Assembly (NCBI GenBank): GCA_017465905.1
Contig: JAFTVE010000004.1
Span: 1 to 44,088, forward strand
From: Bacteroidaceae bacterium
GTDB lineage: Bacteria > Bacteroidota > Bacteroidia > Bacteroidales > Bacteroidaceae
Length of the DNA stretch: 44,088 bases
Reading direction: 5' to 3'
This document shows, in pieces, positions 22,780-30,687 of the stretch. The position numbers and the translations under genes were made by a program. Under the pieces are notes generated by a model, which did not search any database, was not told where the DNA came from, and saw nothing but the letters and a program-made list of their open reading frames with translations. How positions within the stretch are numbered: position 1 is the stretch's first letter; each line of letters opens with the position of its first letter.

Positions 22780-23736
22780 ATGAACGAAAGAAGACGATAC
22801 AGCGAGACCGACAGGATGAGTTCACTCATCAGCGACAACTACTCCCTGCTGATGGTGATGAGCCGTTTTGGCATATCGCTCGGATTCGGTGACCGCACGG
22901 TGGCAGAGGTGTGCGAGTCGCAAGACGTACACTGCCCCACCTTCCTCACCGTGGCCAACTTCATCAACGAGCCCATACACAAGGCCGGCAGCTACAAAAG
23001 CTATTCGCTGCCAGCCCTCCTCGACTACCTGAAGCGGGCACACTCCTATTTCCTCGACTTCAACCTACCCTCCATACGCCGCAAGCTCATCGAGACCATC
23101 GACTGCTCGGGAGCCGATGAGGTGGCCACGCTCATTCTCAAATTCTTCGACGAATATGCCCGCGAGGTGCGCCGACACATGGAATATGAGAACCGCAACG
23201 TATTCACCTACGTGGAGGAGCTGCTGGCCGGCAATATATCGAACACCTACGACATCGACACCTTCGCCAGCAAGCACAACCAGGTGAACACCAAGCTCAC
23301 GGAGCTGAAAAACATCATCGTGAAGTACTACCCCGGAAAGGAGAACAACAACCTGCTCAATGCTGTGCTCTTCGACATCTACAACTGCGAGCAGGACCTC
23401 GCCACCCATTGCGACGTGGAGGACTACCTGCTGGTACCTGCCGTCTCGGCCCTGGAGCAGCAGCTGCAGAAGGAGGCCCGCAATGCCAAAAAGGTGCAAC
23501 CGCAGGAGAAAGAGGTGGAGCAGGAGGCGCTGAGCGCACGCGAGAAAGATATCATAGCCTGTGTCGTCAAGGGTATGACCAACAAGCAGACTGCCGACAG
23601 CCTATGCCTGTCGATACACACCGTCATCACTCACCGGCGCAACATTGCCCGCAAACTGCAGATACACTCACCGGCAGGACTCACCATCTACGCCATCGTG
23701 AACAAGCTGGTCGATATTGCGGACATCAAATTGTAA
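22780..23736 (+). CDS. Hemerythrin (YtfE/RIC-like di-iron) - LuxR-type HTH transcription regulator
   Basis: 318 aa. The N-terminal part (LLMVMSRFGISLGFGDRTVA) resembles the ScdA_N/DUF542 segment of RIC proteins, but its CC pair is missing (LGFGD). The middle is a four-helix hemerythrin-like domain with H88, H133, E137, H166, H210 and E214. The spacings 45, 4, 44 and 4 equal those of the di-iron ligands of E. coli YtfE (H84, H129, E133, H160, H204, E208); the H133-H166 interval is two residues longer. After a charged linker comes a LuxR/GerE helix-turn-helix (LSAREKDIIACVVKGMTNKQ ... SIHTVITHRRNIARKLQIHS). It is therefore probably a cytosolic sensor of NO, O2 or iron state that binds DNA. ATG 22780 is preferred over a TTG at 22756 because it leaves a ~18-nt leader after the -7 box. 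Confidence 0.88.
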   Translation: MNERRRYSETDRMSSLISDNYSLLMVMSRFGISLGFGDRTVAEVCESQDVHCPTFLTVANFINEPIHKAGSYKSYSLPALLDYLKRAHSYFLDFNLPSIRRKLIETIDCSGADEVATLILKFFDEYAREVRRHMEYENRNVFTYVEELLAGNISNTYDIDTFASKHNQVNTKLTELKNIIVKYYPGKENNNLLNAVLFDIYNCEQDLATHCDVEDYLLVPAVSALEQQLQKEARNAKKVQPQEKEVEQEALSAREKDIIACVVKGMTNKQTADSLCLSIHTVITHRRNIARKLQIHSPAGLTIYAIVNKLVDIADIKL

Positions 23737-23742
23737 AAAAAC

Positions 23743-23774
23743 ATCCGCCTCGCGATTCGCATCGGGAGGCGGAT
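23743..23774. terminator. Strong hairpin terminator
   Basis: ATCCGCCTC (23743-23751) pairs with GAGGCGGAT (23766-23774); an inner CGAT-TCGC-ATCG stem continues it. It is preceded by an A-run and followed by TCTATTCCT, 6 bp after the regulator's stop. Confidence 0.8.
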
Positions 23775-23825
23775 TCTATTCCTATTAAATCAATAGTCTT
23801 TTGGCTACGTAACAATTATGGTAAA

Positions 23826-23912
23826 TCGAATACAAAGGTAATGCAAGCGAGTGAATAGAGTTACTCTATTTTCAACGAGTGCAGCTTACCTTCGATTTCG
23901 AATACAAAGGTA
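23826..23912. repeat. Palindromic element E3 flanked by 15-bp direct repeats
   Basis: TCGAATACAAAGGTA occurs at 23826-23840 and 23898-23912. Between and overlapping them lies an imperfect palindrome (23835-23892): AAGGTA, GCAAGCGAGTGAA, core TAGAG-TTA-CTCTA, CAACGAGTGC, TACCTT. On the minus strand each direct repeat contains TACCTTTG, a -7-like box facing the end of the regulator gene. Confidence 0.65.
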
Positions 23913-23958
23913 CAATGAAACAAAAAAGGCCGCAATACCAAGAAATAGTGAAAATAAC

Positions 23959-23989
23959 ATTGCCGAATAGCCAAAAATAGGTATCTTCG
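23959..23989 (+). promoter_or_regulatory. Promoter of small lipoprotein/AsmA operon
   Basis: ATTG (23959-23962), 19 nt, TATCTTCG (23982-23989), one mismatch to TAnnTTTG. The leader would be about 24 nt. Confidence 0.5.
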
Positions 23990-24016
23990 CGTCTGAATTA
24001 TAACACAACCCACGAT

Positions 24017-24403
24017 ATGACAACAAAGAAAGCCGCTCTATTATCACTGAGCTTCCTATTCATAATGGCCGCCTTCACCGGCTGTATACCCGAAGAGCCG
24101 CTGCCCATGGTAGAGTATGACATCACCGACCTGTATGGCAAATGGGAGTCGGGCACAGAGTATTACGAATACTTCAGCGACGGCAGTGGCCTCTGCTGGG
24201 ACGTGGGCGACGGCGTATACGAAGACGAAGCGCAAGAGTTCACCTGGGAGGTCGACGAGAGCGAGATGATACACATCCACAAAATGGAGATGGGAGGCGA
24301 CGTGCCCATGTACTACATCATCACCGAGCTGACCCCCTCGACACTCAAATACTACGACGCCTATAACAAAGCCGACACCTATTCATTCATCAAAGTATAT
24401 TGA
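24017..24403 (+). CDS. Small lipocalin-like lipoprotein
   Basis: 128 aa. The signal is TTKKAALLSLSFLFIMAAFTGC with lipobox FTGC. The short mature domain has the look of a lipocalin-like/DUF-type beta-barrel: ITDLYGKWESGTEYYEYFSD with the G-x-W of lipocalins, then GSGLCWDVGDGVYEDEAQEF, and YYIITELTPSTLKYYDAYNK. Such proteins are abundant in Bacteroidetes genomes and mostly uncharacterised. The stop is 5 bp before the AsmA-like gene, so the two form an operon. Confidence 0.7.
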   Translation: MTTKKAALLSLSFLFIMAAFTGCIPEEPLPMVEYDITDLYGKWESGTEYYEYFSDGSGLCWDVGDGVYEDEAQEFTWEVDESEMIHIHKMEMGGDVPMYYIITELTPSTLKYYDAYNKADTYSFIKVY

Positions 24404-24408
24404 CGCTT

Positions 24409-27400
24409 ATGAAACGTTGGATCAAGGCAGGAGCCATCACCCTTGCCTCTCTGCTTACGCTCATCATCATAACGGTAGGCATAGCCTGCTACCTGGTATT
24501 CACTCCGGCACGCCTCACGAGCATCGTCAATAAGGTGGCAGCCAAGTACCTCACCTGCGAAATGCAAGCCGTGGAGATTGACCTCACGCTCTTCAGCAGC
24601 TTCCCCGATGTGGCACTTCGACTGACCGATGTGGCACTCATCAACCCTACCAAAGGCGCCCCCAGCGATACGGTAGCTGCCATAGCGCAGTGCGAGGCCG
24701 TGCTCGACATCAAGGAGCTGCTCGGGAGCAGCAGCATCGTGCTGCGCCGCCTCCACCTCAAGGGAGGAGAGGCCAATCTCTACATCAAGGAGGACGGCAC
24801 AAGCAACTTCATGGTGTTTGCCACCGACAGCACCGCTGAGGAGGACACCACAAGCACCGATTTCACACTGCCCGACCTCGACATTCAGGAAATCACGGCA
24901 AGCGACATCAACGTCACCTACCGCGACGAGGAGGCTGGCCAGCAGGCAAGCATAGAGGACTTTGCCCTCACCCTCAACGGCCAGCTGAAAGGCAAGCAAC
25001 TGAAGGGTGCCATCAAGAGTTCGCTGCAGCAGGTGACCGTGAGCATGGAGGGCGAGATGCCCATATCGGCTACGGTGAGCGACGTTGCCCTGAAACTCAA
25101 TGGCACCATGGACAATACCGACAGCAAGGTGGGTGGTAGCCTCACCATAGGCAACATCAAGGCCACGGCAGCCGACATCGAGGCAGGCATCGAAGCCCTG
25201 GCATGGCAGCTCGACGGCAGCATCAAGGACAGCTATCTCACTGCCACCACGACACTCGACACCAAACCCATAGCCATCAGCATGGGTGGCGAGAGCCCCC
25301 TCAGCGCTACCCTCGCCACAGCGCAGTTCGAGGCCGAGGCACAAGCCGGTGGCTCACGCATCTTCCTCATCCCTACCTTCGAGGCCAAGGGAGTCAACGT
25401 AACGATGGACAAGGAGCAGATGCTCAGCGAGGCCGAAATAGGAATCTTCGCACCCCTAACGACCGACACGGCATGGCAGCATATCGGTATCTCCGAGGCA
25501 GGCATCTCGCTGAACGAATACATCATCACCCTGAGCGGTGGGGTGCACATCCCCGACACGTCAACCATGGATGCCTACCTGCACTTCGAGACCGAGTATT
25601 GGGACATCCCCAGTCTGCTCACCCTCGTGCCCGACAGCTATCGCAACCTGCTCGACGGCATACGCATCAAGGGAAGCACTGCCCTGCGAGGAAGCATCGA
25701 GGGAGGCATGGCGAATGGCGAGATGGCCATCAGCAAAGCCGATGCCACCCTGGGCCTCAGCCGCCTCGACCTGCTCTACAACGACAGCATAGCGCTACAG
25801 AGCCGTGCCGCAAACCTCGCAGTGACCTACACGGGAAGCAATGACAGAGCAGTCGGCAGCATAGAGGCCAGCAACCTCGACGTAGCCATGACTGGCCTTG
25901 CCGAGGCACAGCTCGAAGAGGTTAAGGGCGACTTCACCTTCCGCCGCGCCATGCACATTGCCGATGGCTACATCGATGCCGAGGCACAGCTCGCAACAGA
26001 TAGGCTCATAGCCTCGATGAACACGATGAGCCTCTTCACCCAGCAGCCCGTCATCAACCTTGCGATGAAGGCTACCGGTGCCAAGGCAAAGCCCGTCTAC
26101 GACATCAGCCTCCACAGCGACACCCTGCACGCCGCGATGGGAAGCCTGGCAGCAGCATCCACAGGAGCACTCTCGCTCGATGCACAAGCCAGCTATGATG
26201 AAGCAGCCACCGACCTGCTGGCACAATGGAACCCACGCGTCAACGTAGAGCTGCACACGGGACACATCGCCACCTCCATGCTCACCATGCCGGTGGACAT
26301 ACCACACATCGAGTTTGACTACACCGACGGACGCTTCACCATCAATGACAGCCGCATCCTGCTGGGCAACTCGGACTTTGCGCTCCGTGGCGATGTCACC
26401 AACATCGACTCCTACCTCAACGAGACAGGCCTCCTCAAGGCAGAGCTCGACTTCACCTCGGCATATACCGATGTGACTCAGATTATGGACCTCGTCAGCG
26501 GATTGGGCGCCAGCGACAGCACCGAAGTAGCCGAGGAAGAGGCATTGCCCTCACAGCAGAATCCGGTGGAGGAGGACGACCCCTTCATGGTACCGCTGGG
26601 CTTTGATGTACGCCTCAACACCAACATACAATCGGCCAACGTCAATGGATTCAGCTTCGACGACATTGCAGGCAACGTGACGGTAAAGGATGGCATACTG
26701 GTGCTGGAGGAGATGGGTTTCACCTCCGATGCAGCACGCATGCAGCTGACAGCCATGTATAAGTCGCCCCGCAAGGATCACCTGTTCGTAGGGTTCGACT
26801 TCCACCTGCTCGACATCGAGATTGACGAGCTCATCCACATGATACCCGACGTGGACAGCATCGTGCCCATGCTCAGTGCCTTTGACGGAGAAGCCGAGTT
26901 TCACCTTGCTGCCGAGACCTACCTCCACAGCAACTACGACCCCAAGCTCTCGACACTGCGTGCCGCAGGAGCCATCGAGGGCAAAGACCTTGTGGTGCTC
27001 GACAATGAGACCTTCGACCAGATAGCCAGCCTGCTCATGTTTGAGAAGAAGACCAAGAATGTGGTCGACAGCATCAACGTGGAGCTTTCGGTATTCCGCG
27101 ACAAGGTGACGTTGTTCCCCTTCCTCATCGCCATGGACGACTACAAGGCTGTCATCGGAGGACGTCACAACATCGACAACGACCTTAGCTTCAACTACCA
27201 CATCTCACTCACCGACTGTCCACTTCCCGTGCGCCTTGGACTTGATGTCAACGGTACGCTCGACGACATGAAGTTCAAGCTCGTACCCTGCAAGTATGCC
27301 CACCTGTACAACCCTGAGAAGCAGAACGTGGTACAGGAGCGCACCCTGCAGCTGAAGAAGATTATCAGCGAGTCGCTGAAGGACAATGTGAAGCCTCAGG

Positions 27401-27417
27401 CTAAACGCATGGAATAA
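24409..27417 (+). CDS. AsmA-family protein
   Basis: 1002 aa. A single N-terminal membrane helix (AGAITLASLLTLIIITVGIA, then CYLVF) is followed by the AsmA start region (LTSIVNKVAAKYLTCEMQAV, FSSFPDVALRLTDVALINPT). Long runs of amphipathic beta-strands and a C-terminal AsmA-like part (LNTNIQSANVNGFSFDDIAG, then NVTVKDGILVLEEMGF) end in a charged helix (QLKKIISESLKDNVKPQAKR). AsmA-like proteins span the periplasm from the inner membrane and are linked to phospholipid transport or outer-membrane assembly. ATG 24409 is chosen over an in-frame TTG at 24400 that overlaps the preceding gene. It converges on the MBL gene with only 10 bp between them. Confidence 0.88.
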   Translation: MKRWIKAGAITLASLLTLIIITVGIACYLVFTPARLTSIVNKVAAKYLTCEMQAVEIDLTLFSSFPDVALRLTDVALINPTKGAPSDTVAAIAQCEAVLDIKELLGSSSIVLRRLHLKGGEANLYIKEDGTSNFMVFATDSTAEEDTTSTDFTLPDLDIQEITASDINVTYRDEEAGQQASIEDFALTLNGQLKGKQLKGAIKSSLQQVTVSMEGEMPISATVSDVALKLNGTMDNTDSKVGGSLTIGNIKATAADIEAGIEALAWQLDGSIKDSYLTATTTLDTKPIAISMGGESPLSATLATAQFEAEAQAGGSRIFLIPTFEAKGVNVTMDKEQMLSEAEIGIFAPLTTDTAWQHIGISEAGISLNEYIITLSGGVHIPDTSTMDAYLHFETEYWDIPSLLTLVPDSYRNLLDGIRIKGSTALRGSIEGGMANGEMAISKADATLGLSRLDLLYNDSIALQSRAANLAVTYTGSNDRAVGSIEASNLDVAMTGLAEAQLEEVKGDFTFRRAMHIADGYIDAEAQLATDRLIASMNTMSLFTQQPVINLAMKATGAKAKPVYDISLHSDTLHAAMGSLAAASTGALSLDAQASYDEAATDLLAQWNPRVNVELHTGHIATSMLTMPVDIPHIEFDYTDGRFTINDSRILLGNSDFALRGDVTNIDSYLNETGLLKAELDFTSAYTDVTQIMDLVSGLGASDSTEVAEEEALPSQQNPVEEDDPFMVPLGFDVRLNTNIQSANVNGFSFDDIAGNVTVKDGILVLEEMGFTSDAARMQLTAMYKSPRKDHLFVGFDFHLLDIEIDELIHMIPDVDSIVPMLSAFDGEAEFHLAAETYLHSNYDPKLSTLRAAGAIEGKDLVVLDNETFDQIASLLMFEKKTKNVVDSINVELSVFRDKVTLFPFLIAMDDYKAVIGGRHNIDNDLSFNYHISLTDCPLPVRLGLDVNGTLDDMKFKLVPCKYAHLYNPEKQNVVQERTLQLKKIISESLKDNVKPQAKRME

Positions 27418-27427
27418 GCATCATTCC

Positions 27428-28192
27428 TCAATCTTTGCACTCAATCACCAGCCCGTCATAAGCCAGGTGTATGTGTGGCGGGAGCTGTGCATCGGTCACC
27501 GCATGCAGCCCTGCATGGTGGCTCATGTGGATGAGGTATGTCTCACGCGCCCCCACCCTATGGGCTACGGCTATGGCATCCTCTATCGTCTGATGCGAGC
27601 CATGAGGCTTGGGTCTGAGGCCGTTGATGATGAGCGTGTCTACCCCCTGCAATGCTTGCAGGGTAGCCTCGGGAGCTGTCAGCATATCGGTGACAAAGCC
27701 CAGCCGACCGATACGGTAGCCCAGTATGGGGAGCTTGCCGTGCATAATCTGCAGAGGCATCACCTCGACACCACGTACAGAGACTGGCGACAGGGGCTCT
27801 ATGGTGTGAAAGTTGAGCCGAGGCACACCGGGATAGAGCACCTCACGGAAGAAATAGGGCAGGCGCTCGCGAAGATGGGTGCAGGTGAGGTCATCGGCAA
27901 AGATGTCGATATCGCCAAACCTGCAGAATGGGCGCAGGTCGTCAATTCCGCCCGTATGGTCGTAGTGCTCATGGGTGAGCAGCACACCGTCGATATGGTC
28001 GAATGGGACGCGCAACATCTGCTCACGGAAGTCGGGACCGCAATCAATCAGGATACGCGCATCGCCCACCTCTACAAGTGCCGACACGCGCAGCCTGTGG
28101 TCGCGTGGGTCATCAGAGGTACACACCGCGCAGGGGCATCCAATCTCGGGCACACCGGTCGAGGTACCCGTACCAAGAAACGTCACCTTCAT
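27428..28192 (-). CDS. MBL-fold metallohydrolase (PhnP-like)
   Basis: 254 aa. The start MKVTFLGTGTSTGVPEIGCP and the CPCAVC cysteines are typical of PhnP-like phosphodiesterases of the metallo-beta-lactamase fold. Metal ligands are in HEHYDHTGG (H74, H76, D78, H79). Further likely ligands lie in MHGKLPILGYRIGRLGFVTD and the terminal His-rich stretch LIHMSHHAGLH. It would hydrolyse a phosphodiester, possibly a cyclic phosphate. It starts 12 bp after murB and shares its operon; the link to cell-wall synthesis is only by position. Confidence 0.85.
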   Translation of the reverse strand: MKVTFLGTGTSTGVPEIGCPCAVCTSDDPRDHRLRVSALVEVGDARILIDCGPDFREQMLRVPFDHIDGVLLTHEHYDHTGGIDDLRPFCRFGDIDIFADDLTCTHLRERLPYFFREVLYPGVPRLNFHTIEPLSPVSVRGVEVMPLQIMHGKLPILGYRIGRLGFVTDMLTAPEATLQALQGVDTLIINGLRPKPHGSHQTIEDAIAVAHRVGARETYLIHMSHHAGLHAVTDAQLPPHIHLAYDGLVIECKD

Positions 28193-28204
28193 GATTAAGA
28201 TATA

Positions 28205-29218
28205 TCAGATATAGTTTACCTCGGGCACAATGCGTATGCCGTACTTGGCATTGATGTCTTCACAGATGCGCTGGGCGAGCGCCATCACCTCACTGCCCGT
28301 AGCACCACCTCGATTGACGAGCACCAGGGCCTGACGGTCGTGCACGGCAGCAGCACCAAGCGAGCGCCCCTTCCACCCCACATGCTCGATGAGCCATCCG
28401 GCAGGTACCTTCACATGCTGCTCGTCGATGACGTAGGAGGGGATATCGGGATGTAAGGCCTTCAGGGCCTCGTACTGCGCGGTGGGAATCACGGGATTGG
28501 TGAAGAAACTGCCTGCATTGCCCAGCACCTTCGGGTCGGGGAGCTTGCTGTCGCGTATAGCCGTGACGGCACGACGTACGGCATCGAGCGTAGGCACCCC
28601 CTCGGCCTCAACACGGGCACGCAGGTCACCGTAGTCGAGCTTGAAGGTCGGCGTCTTTGCCAAGCGGTACACGACGTGAGTCACGATATACTGTCCACGC
28701 AGCTCCTTCTTGAAGATGGAATCGCGATACCCATACCTGCACTCCGCGGCTGAGAACACGCGCTGAGTGCCGTCAAGCCCCATGGTCTCGACGCGCTCAA
28801 TCACATCGCACACCTCCACCCCATAGGCCCCGATATTCTGCACAGCACTGGCACCCACCTCGCCCGGTATGGCACTGAGGTTCTCGGCACCAGCCAGCCC
28901 GTGTGCCACGCAGTAGGCTACAAAGTCGTCCCACACATAGCCCGAGCCTACTCGCAGGAGCTGATGCTCTGCAGCATCCTCCAGCACGCTGAGGTCACGT
29001 ATGGCCGAGTGCATCACCAGTCCGTCATAGTCGCCCGTAAAAAGCAGGTTGCTGCCCGCGCCGATATGGATGAAGCGCCGACGATAGCGGTCAAAGTCGG
29101 CCGAGCGCAAGAAGACACGCAACTCATCGGCCGTATCGTACTCTACAAACAGGGATGCCCGCACATCCATACCAAAGGTGTTGTGCGCCAGCAAAGGATA
29201 ATCTTCGTATCGTCTCAT
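28205..29218 (-). CDS. murB: UDP-N-acetylenolpyruvoylglucosamine reductase
   Basis: 337 aa. The FAD-binding start is YEDYPLLAHNTFGMDVRASL, followed by FIHIGAGSNLLFTGDYDGLV. The MurB core contains GAENLSAIPGEVGASAVQNI and GAYGVEV, then YGYRDSIFK. The catalytic part has DSKLPDPKVLGNAGSFFTNP, whose Ser is the proton donor in the family, and the C-terminus has AGWLIEHVGWKGRSLGAAAV. It reduces UDP-GlcNAc-enolpyruvate to UDP-MurNAc with NADPH. The length and order fit type I MurB. Its promoter is the second copy of the ~90-bp element that also precedes the hemerythrin-LuxR gene. Confidence 0.95.
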   Translation of the reverse strand: MRRYEDYPLLAHNTFGMDVRASLFVEYDTADELRVFLRSADFDRYRRRFIHIGAGSNLLFTGDYDGLVMHSAIRDLSVLEDAAEHQLLRVGSGYVWDDFVAYCVAHGLAGAENLSAIPGEVGASAVQNIGAYGVEVCDVIERVETMGLDGTQRVFSAAECRYGYRDSIFKKELRGQYIVTHVVYRLAKTPTFKLDYGDLRARVEAEGVPTLDAVRRAVTAIRDSKLPDPKVLGNAGSFFTNPVIPTAQYEALKALHPDIPSYVIDEQHVKVPAGWLIEHVGWKGRSLGAAAVHDRQALVLVNRGGATGSEVMALAQRICEDINAKYGIRIVPEVNYI

Positions 29219-29236
29219 ACCGTCATATTCATTTAT

Positions 29237-29325
29237 GAGTACAAACTTACATAAAAAAAGTGTTTTTTCACGCCAGTTCGATAAAAAAACGTTTTTTTAG
29301 AGGAAAGATACGCATAAGCGAGTGA
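29237..29325 (-). promoter_or_regulatory. Duplicated promoter element, copy in front of murB
   Basis: The minus strand carries the same ordered parts as 22673-22763: TATCTTTC, AAAAAAACGTTTTTTT (29298-29283), ATCGAACTGGCG, and TAAGTTTG (29249-29242), with 23 nt to the murB ATG. The conserved stretch ends just after the -7 box, so the shared unit is the promoter and not the gene. Confidence 0.65.
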
Positions 29326-29370
29326 AAAGCCAAGTTTACTTGAGCTTTTTACAACGAGCGTGCGTATCTT
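29305..29370. repeat. Palindromic element E4
   Basis: 66-bp imperfect palindrome: AAGATACGCA at the left end, TGCGTATCTT at the right end, inner GCGAGTG and CGAGCG, core CAAG-TTTA-CTTG. It overlaps the murB promoter element. Confidence 0.7.
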
Positions 29371-29384
29371 CTTGGCGCAGCCAT

Positions 29385-29410
29385 AAAGATACGCATAAGC
29401 GAGTGAAAAG
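29385..29410. repeat. Extra left arm of E4 (26-bp direct repeat)
   Basis: Identical over 26 bp to 29304-29329 (AAAGATACGCATAAGCGAGT plus GAAAAG), 81 bp away. It is probably a partial second copy of the palindrome. Confidence 0.75.
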
Positions 29411-29411
29411 G

Positions 29412-29473
29412 TAATCAAAAAGCACTGTCGCCCTTTAAGGGGGGGGGACAGTGCTTTTCTGAATTGTTTTAGA
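29412..29473 (-). repeat. Dispersed hairpin repeat, copy A
   Basis: The hairpin GCACTGTC (29422-29429) / GACAGTGC (29447-29454) encloses GCCC-TTTAA and a run of nine G. The flanks TAATCAAAA and TGAATTGTTTTAGA match copy B (38311-38367) in inverted orientation. Possible terminator-like function. Confidence 0.65.
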
Positions 29474-29537
29474 CCGCGTTCGATACTCCATCACTTCAAA
29501 TGTCGGATGAACCACCAAAAAATTCAAAAAAATACAC

Positions 29538-29545
29538 TAATTTTG
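29538..29545 (+). promoter_or_regulatory. Likely -7 box of the M20 gene
   Basis: TAATTTTG, exact TAnnTTTG, 36 nt before ATG 29582. No clear -33 partner. Confidence 0.45.
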
Positions 29546-29581
29546 CCGTCCCATACAAATTGTACCAAAATCGTTTATCCT

Positions 29582-30655
29582 ATGCAAGCGCCAATCCCCA
29601 CACTCACTCAAGAGTCCATAGCCCTGCTCGACCAACTTATCGCGACACCCTCAGTATCGCGCGACGAGAGCGGCACAGCCGATATCATAGAGGCATTCCT
29701 CAAAGCCCATGTCAAGGGCGAGGTCAAGCGCATATACAACAACGTCTATGTACGCTCACCACACTGGAGCGATGCACGCCCTACCCTGCTGATGAACTCG
29801 CATCACGACACCGTGAAGCCCTCGGCCTCGTACACCCGCAACCCCTATGAGCCTGCCCATGAGGAGGGACGCATCTACGGACTCGGGAGCAACGATGCCG
29901 GCGCCTCGGCAGTGTCGCTCATCGCGGCTTATCGCTATCTGGAAGAGCGCGAGCTGCCCTACAACATGCTGCTGGCCATCAGCGCCGAGGAGGAGGTGAT
30001 GGGCGAGCATGGCATGCGCGGACTGCTGCCCGAGTTGGGAAAGATTGACATGGCGCTTGTGGGAGAGCCTACAGGCATGCATGCTGCCGTGGGTGAACGC
30101 GGACTGGTAGTGATGGACTGCACAGCCCACGGGGTACGTGGCCATGCTGCACGCAATGAGGGGGTGAACGCCATAGACGTGGCCATCAGAGACATTGAGC
30201 GCATACGCAACTACCAATTCGAGCAAACCTCACCACTATTGGGAAACATCAAGATGACCGTCACGCAGATCAATGCCGGCACACAGCACAATGTCATCCC
30301 CGACGAATGCCGCTTCGTCATCGACATACGCACCACAGATGCCTACACCAATGAAGAGACCGCACAGCTCGTGCGACAGCTACTGGAGTCTGACGCGCAG
30401 CCTCGCTCCACACGTGTACACGCCTCGGCCATCTATGCCGAGCACCCACTGGTGCAGGCCGCAATAGCCATCGGGCGCGACACCTTCGTGTCGCCTACGA
30501 CATCAGACATGGCACTCATGCACGGTATCCCCTCACTGAAGATGGGCGTAGGGCAATCGGCACGCTCACACGGAGCCGATGAGTTTGTGCTCGAAAGCGA
30601 AATCGAAGAGGGCATACAACTCTACATCGGCTTCCTGGAGAAGCTGATGGCATAA
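29582..30655 (+). CDS. M20 family metallo-hydrolase (ArgE/DapE-like deacylase)
   Basis: 357 aa. ATG 29582 is chosen because the frame upstream (from 29507) runs through the promoter. M20 signature: MNSHHDTVKP (H74, D76), LGSNDAGASA (D105), AISAEEEVMGEHG (E136/E137) and VGEPTGMHAAVGERG. The dimerisation domain contains ARNEGVNAIDVAIRDIERIR. Later motifs include HNVIPDECRFVIDIRTTD and SDMALMHGIPSLKMGVGQSA, then RSHGADEFV with the last zinc ligand. It binds two zinc ions and removes an acyl group from an amino acid. In Bacteroidetes, related enzymes serve the arginine pathway, which uses succinylated intermediates; the exact substrate cannot be read here. It converges on the antiporter gene. Confidence 0.88.
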   Translation: MQAPIPTLTQESIALLDQLIATPSVSRDESGTADIIEAFLKAHVKGEVKRIYNNVYVRSPHWSDARPTLLMNSHHDTVKPSASYTRNPYEPAHEEGRIYGLGSNDAGASAVSLIAAYRYLEERELPYNMLLAISAEEEVMGEHGMRGLLPELGKIDMALVGEPTGMHAAVGERGLVVMDCTAHGVRGHAARNEGVNAIDVAIRDIERIRNYQFEQTSPLLGNIKMTVTQINAGTQHNVIPDECRFVIDIRTTDAYTNEETAQLVRQLLESDAQPRSTRVHASAIYAEHPLVQAAIAIGRDTFVSPTTSDMALMHGIPSLKMGVGQSARSHGADEFVLESEIEEGIQLYIGFLEKLMA

Positions 30656-30687
30656 AGAAAGTCGTGCCAAACAGCTTCTTAGTGCGA

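Larger units (their letters stand above)
29219..29581. other. 363-bp divergent gap between murB and the M20 gene
   Basis: It holds the murB promoter element, palindromic element E4 and its extra arm, hairpin repeat A, and TAATTTTG at 29538-29545. A 61-codon minus-strand frame here translates only repeat DNA and is rejected. Confidence 0.65.

Noticed and set aside
22628-22825. Minus-strand 65-codon frame with KKTFF
   Set aside because: Translates the duplicated promoter element (A-run/T-run palindrome); the similar frame at 29233-29418 arises from the same repeat, so the match is DNA-level and not a protein family.
23826-23912. Possible CRISPR-like repeat pair
   Set aside because: Only two 15-bp copies, with a palindrome instead of a spacer, and no cas gene.
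24379-25344. 321-codon frame antisense to the AsmA-like gene
   Set aside because: Shadow of a long beta-strand-rich gene; no motifs.
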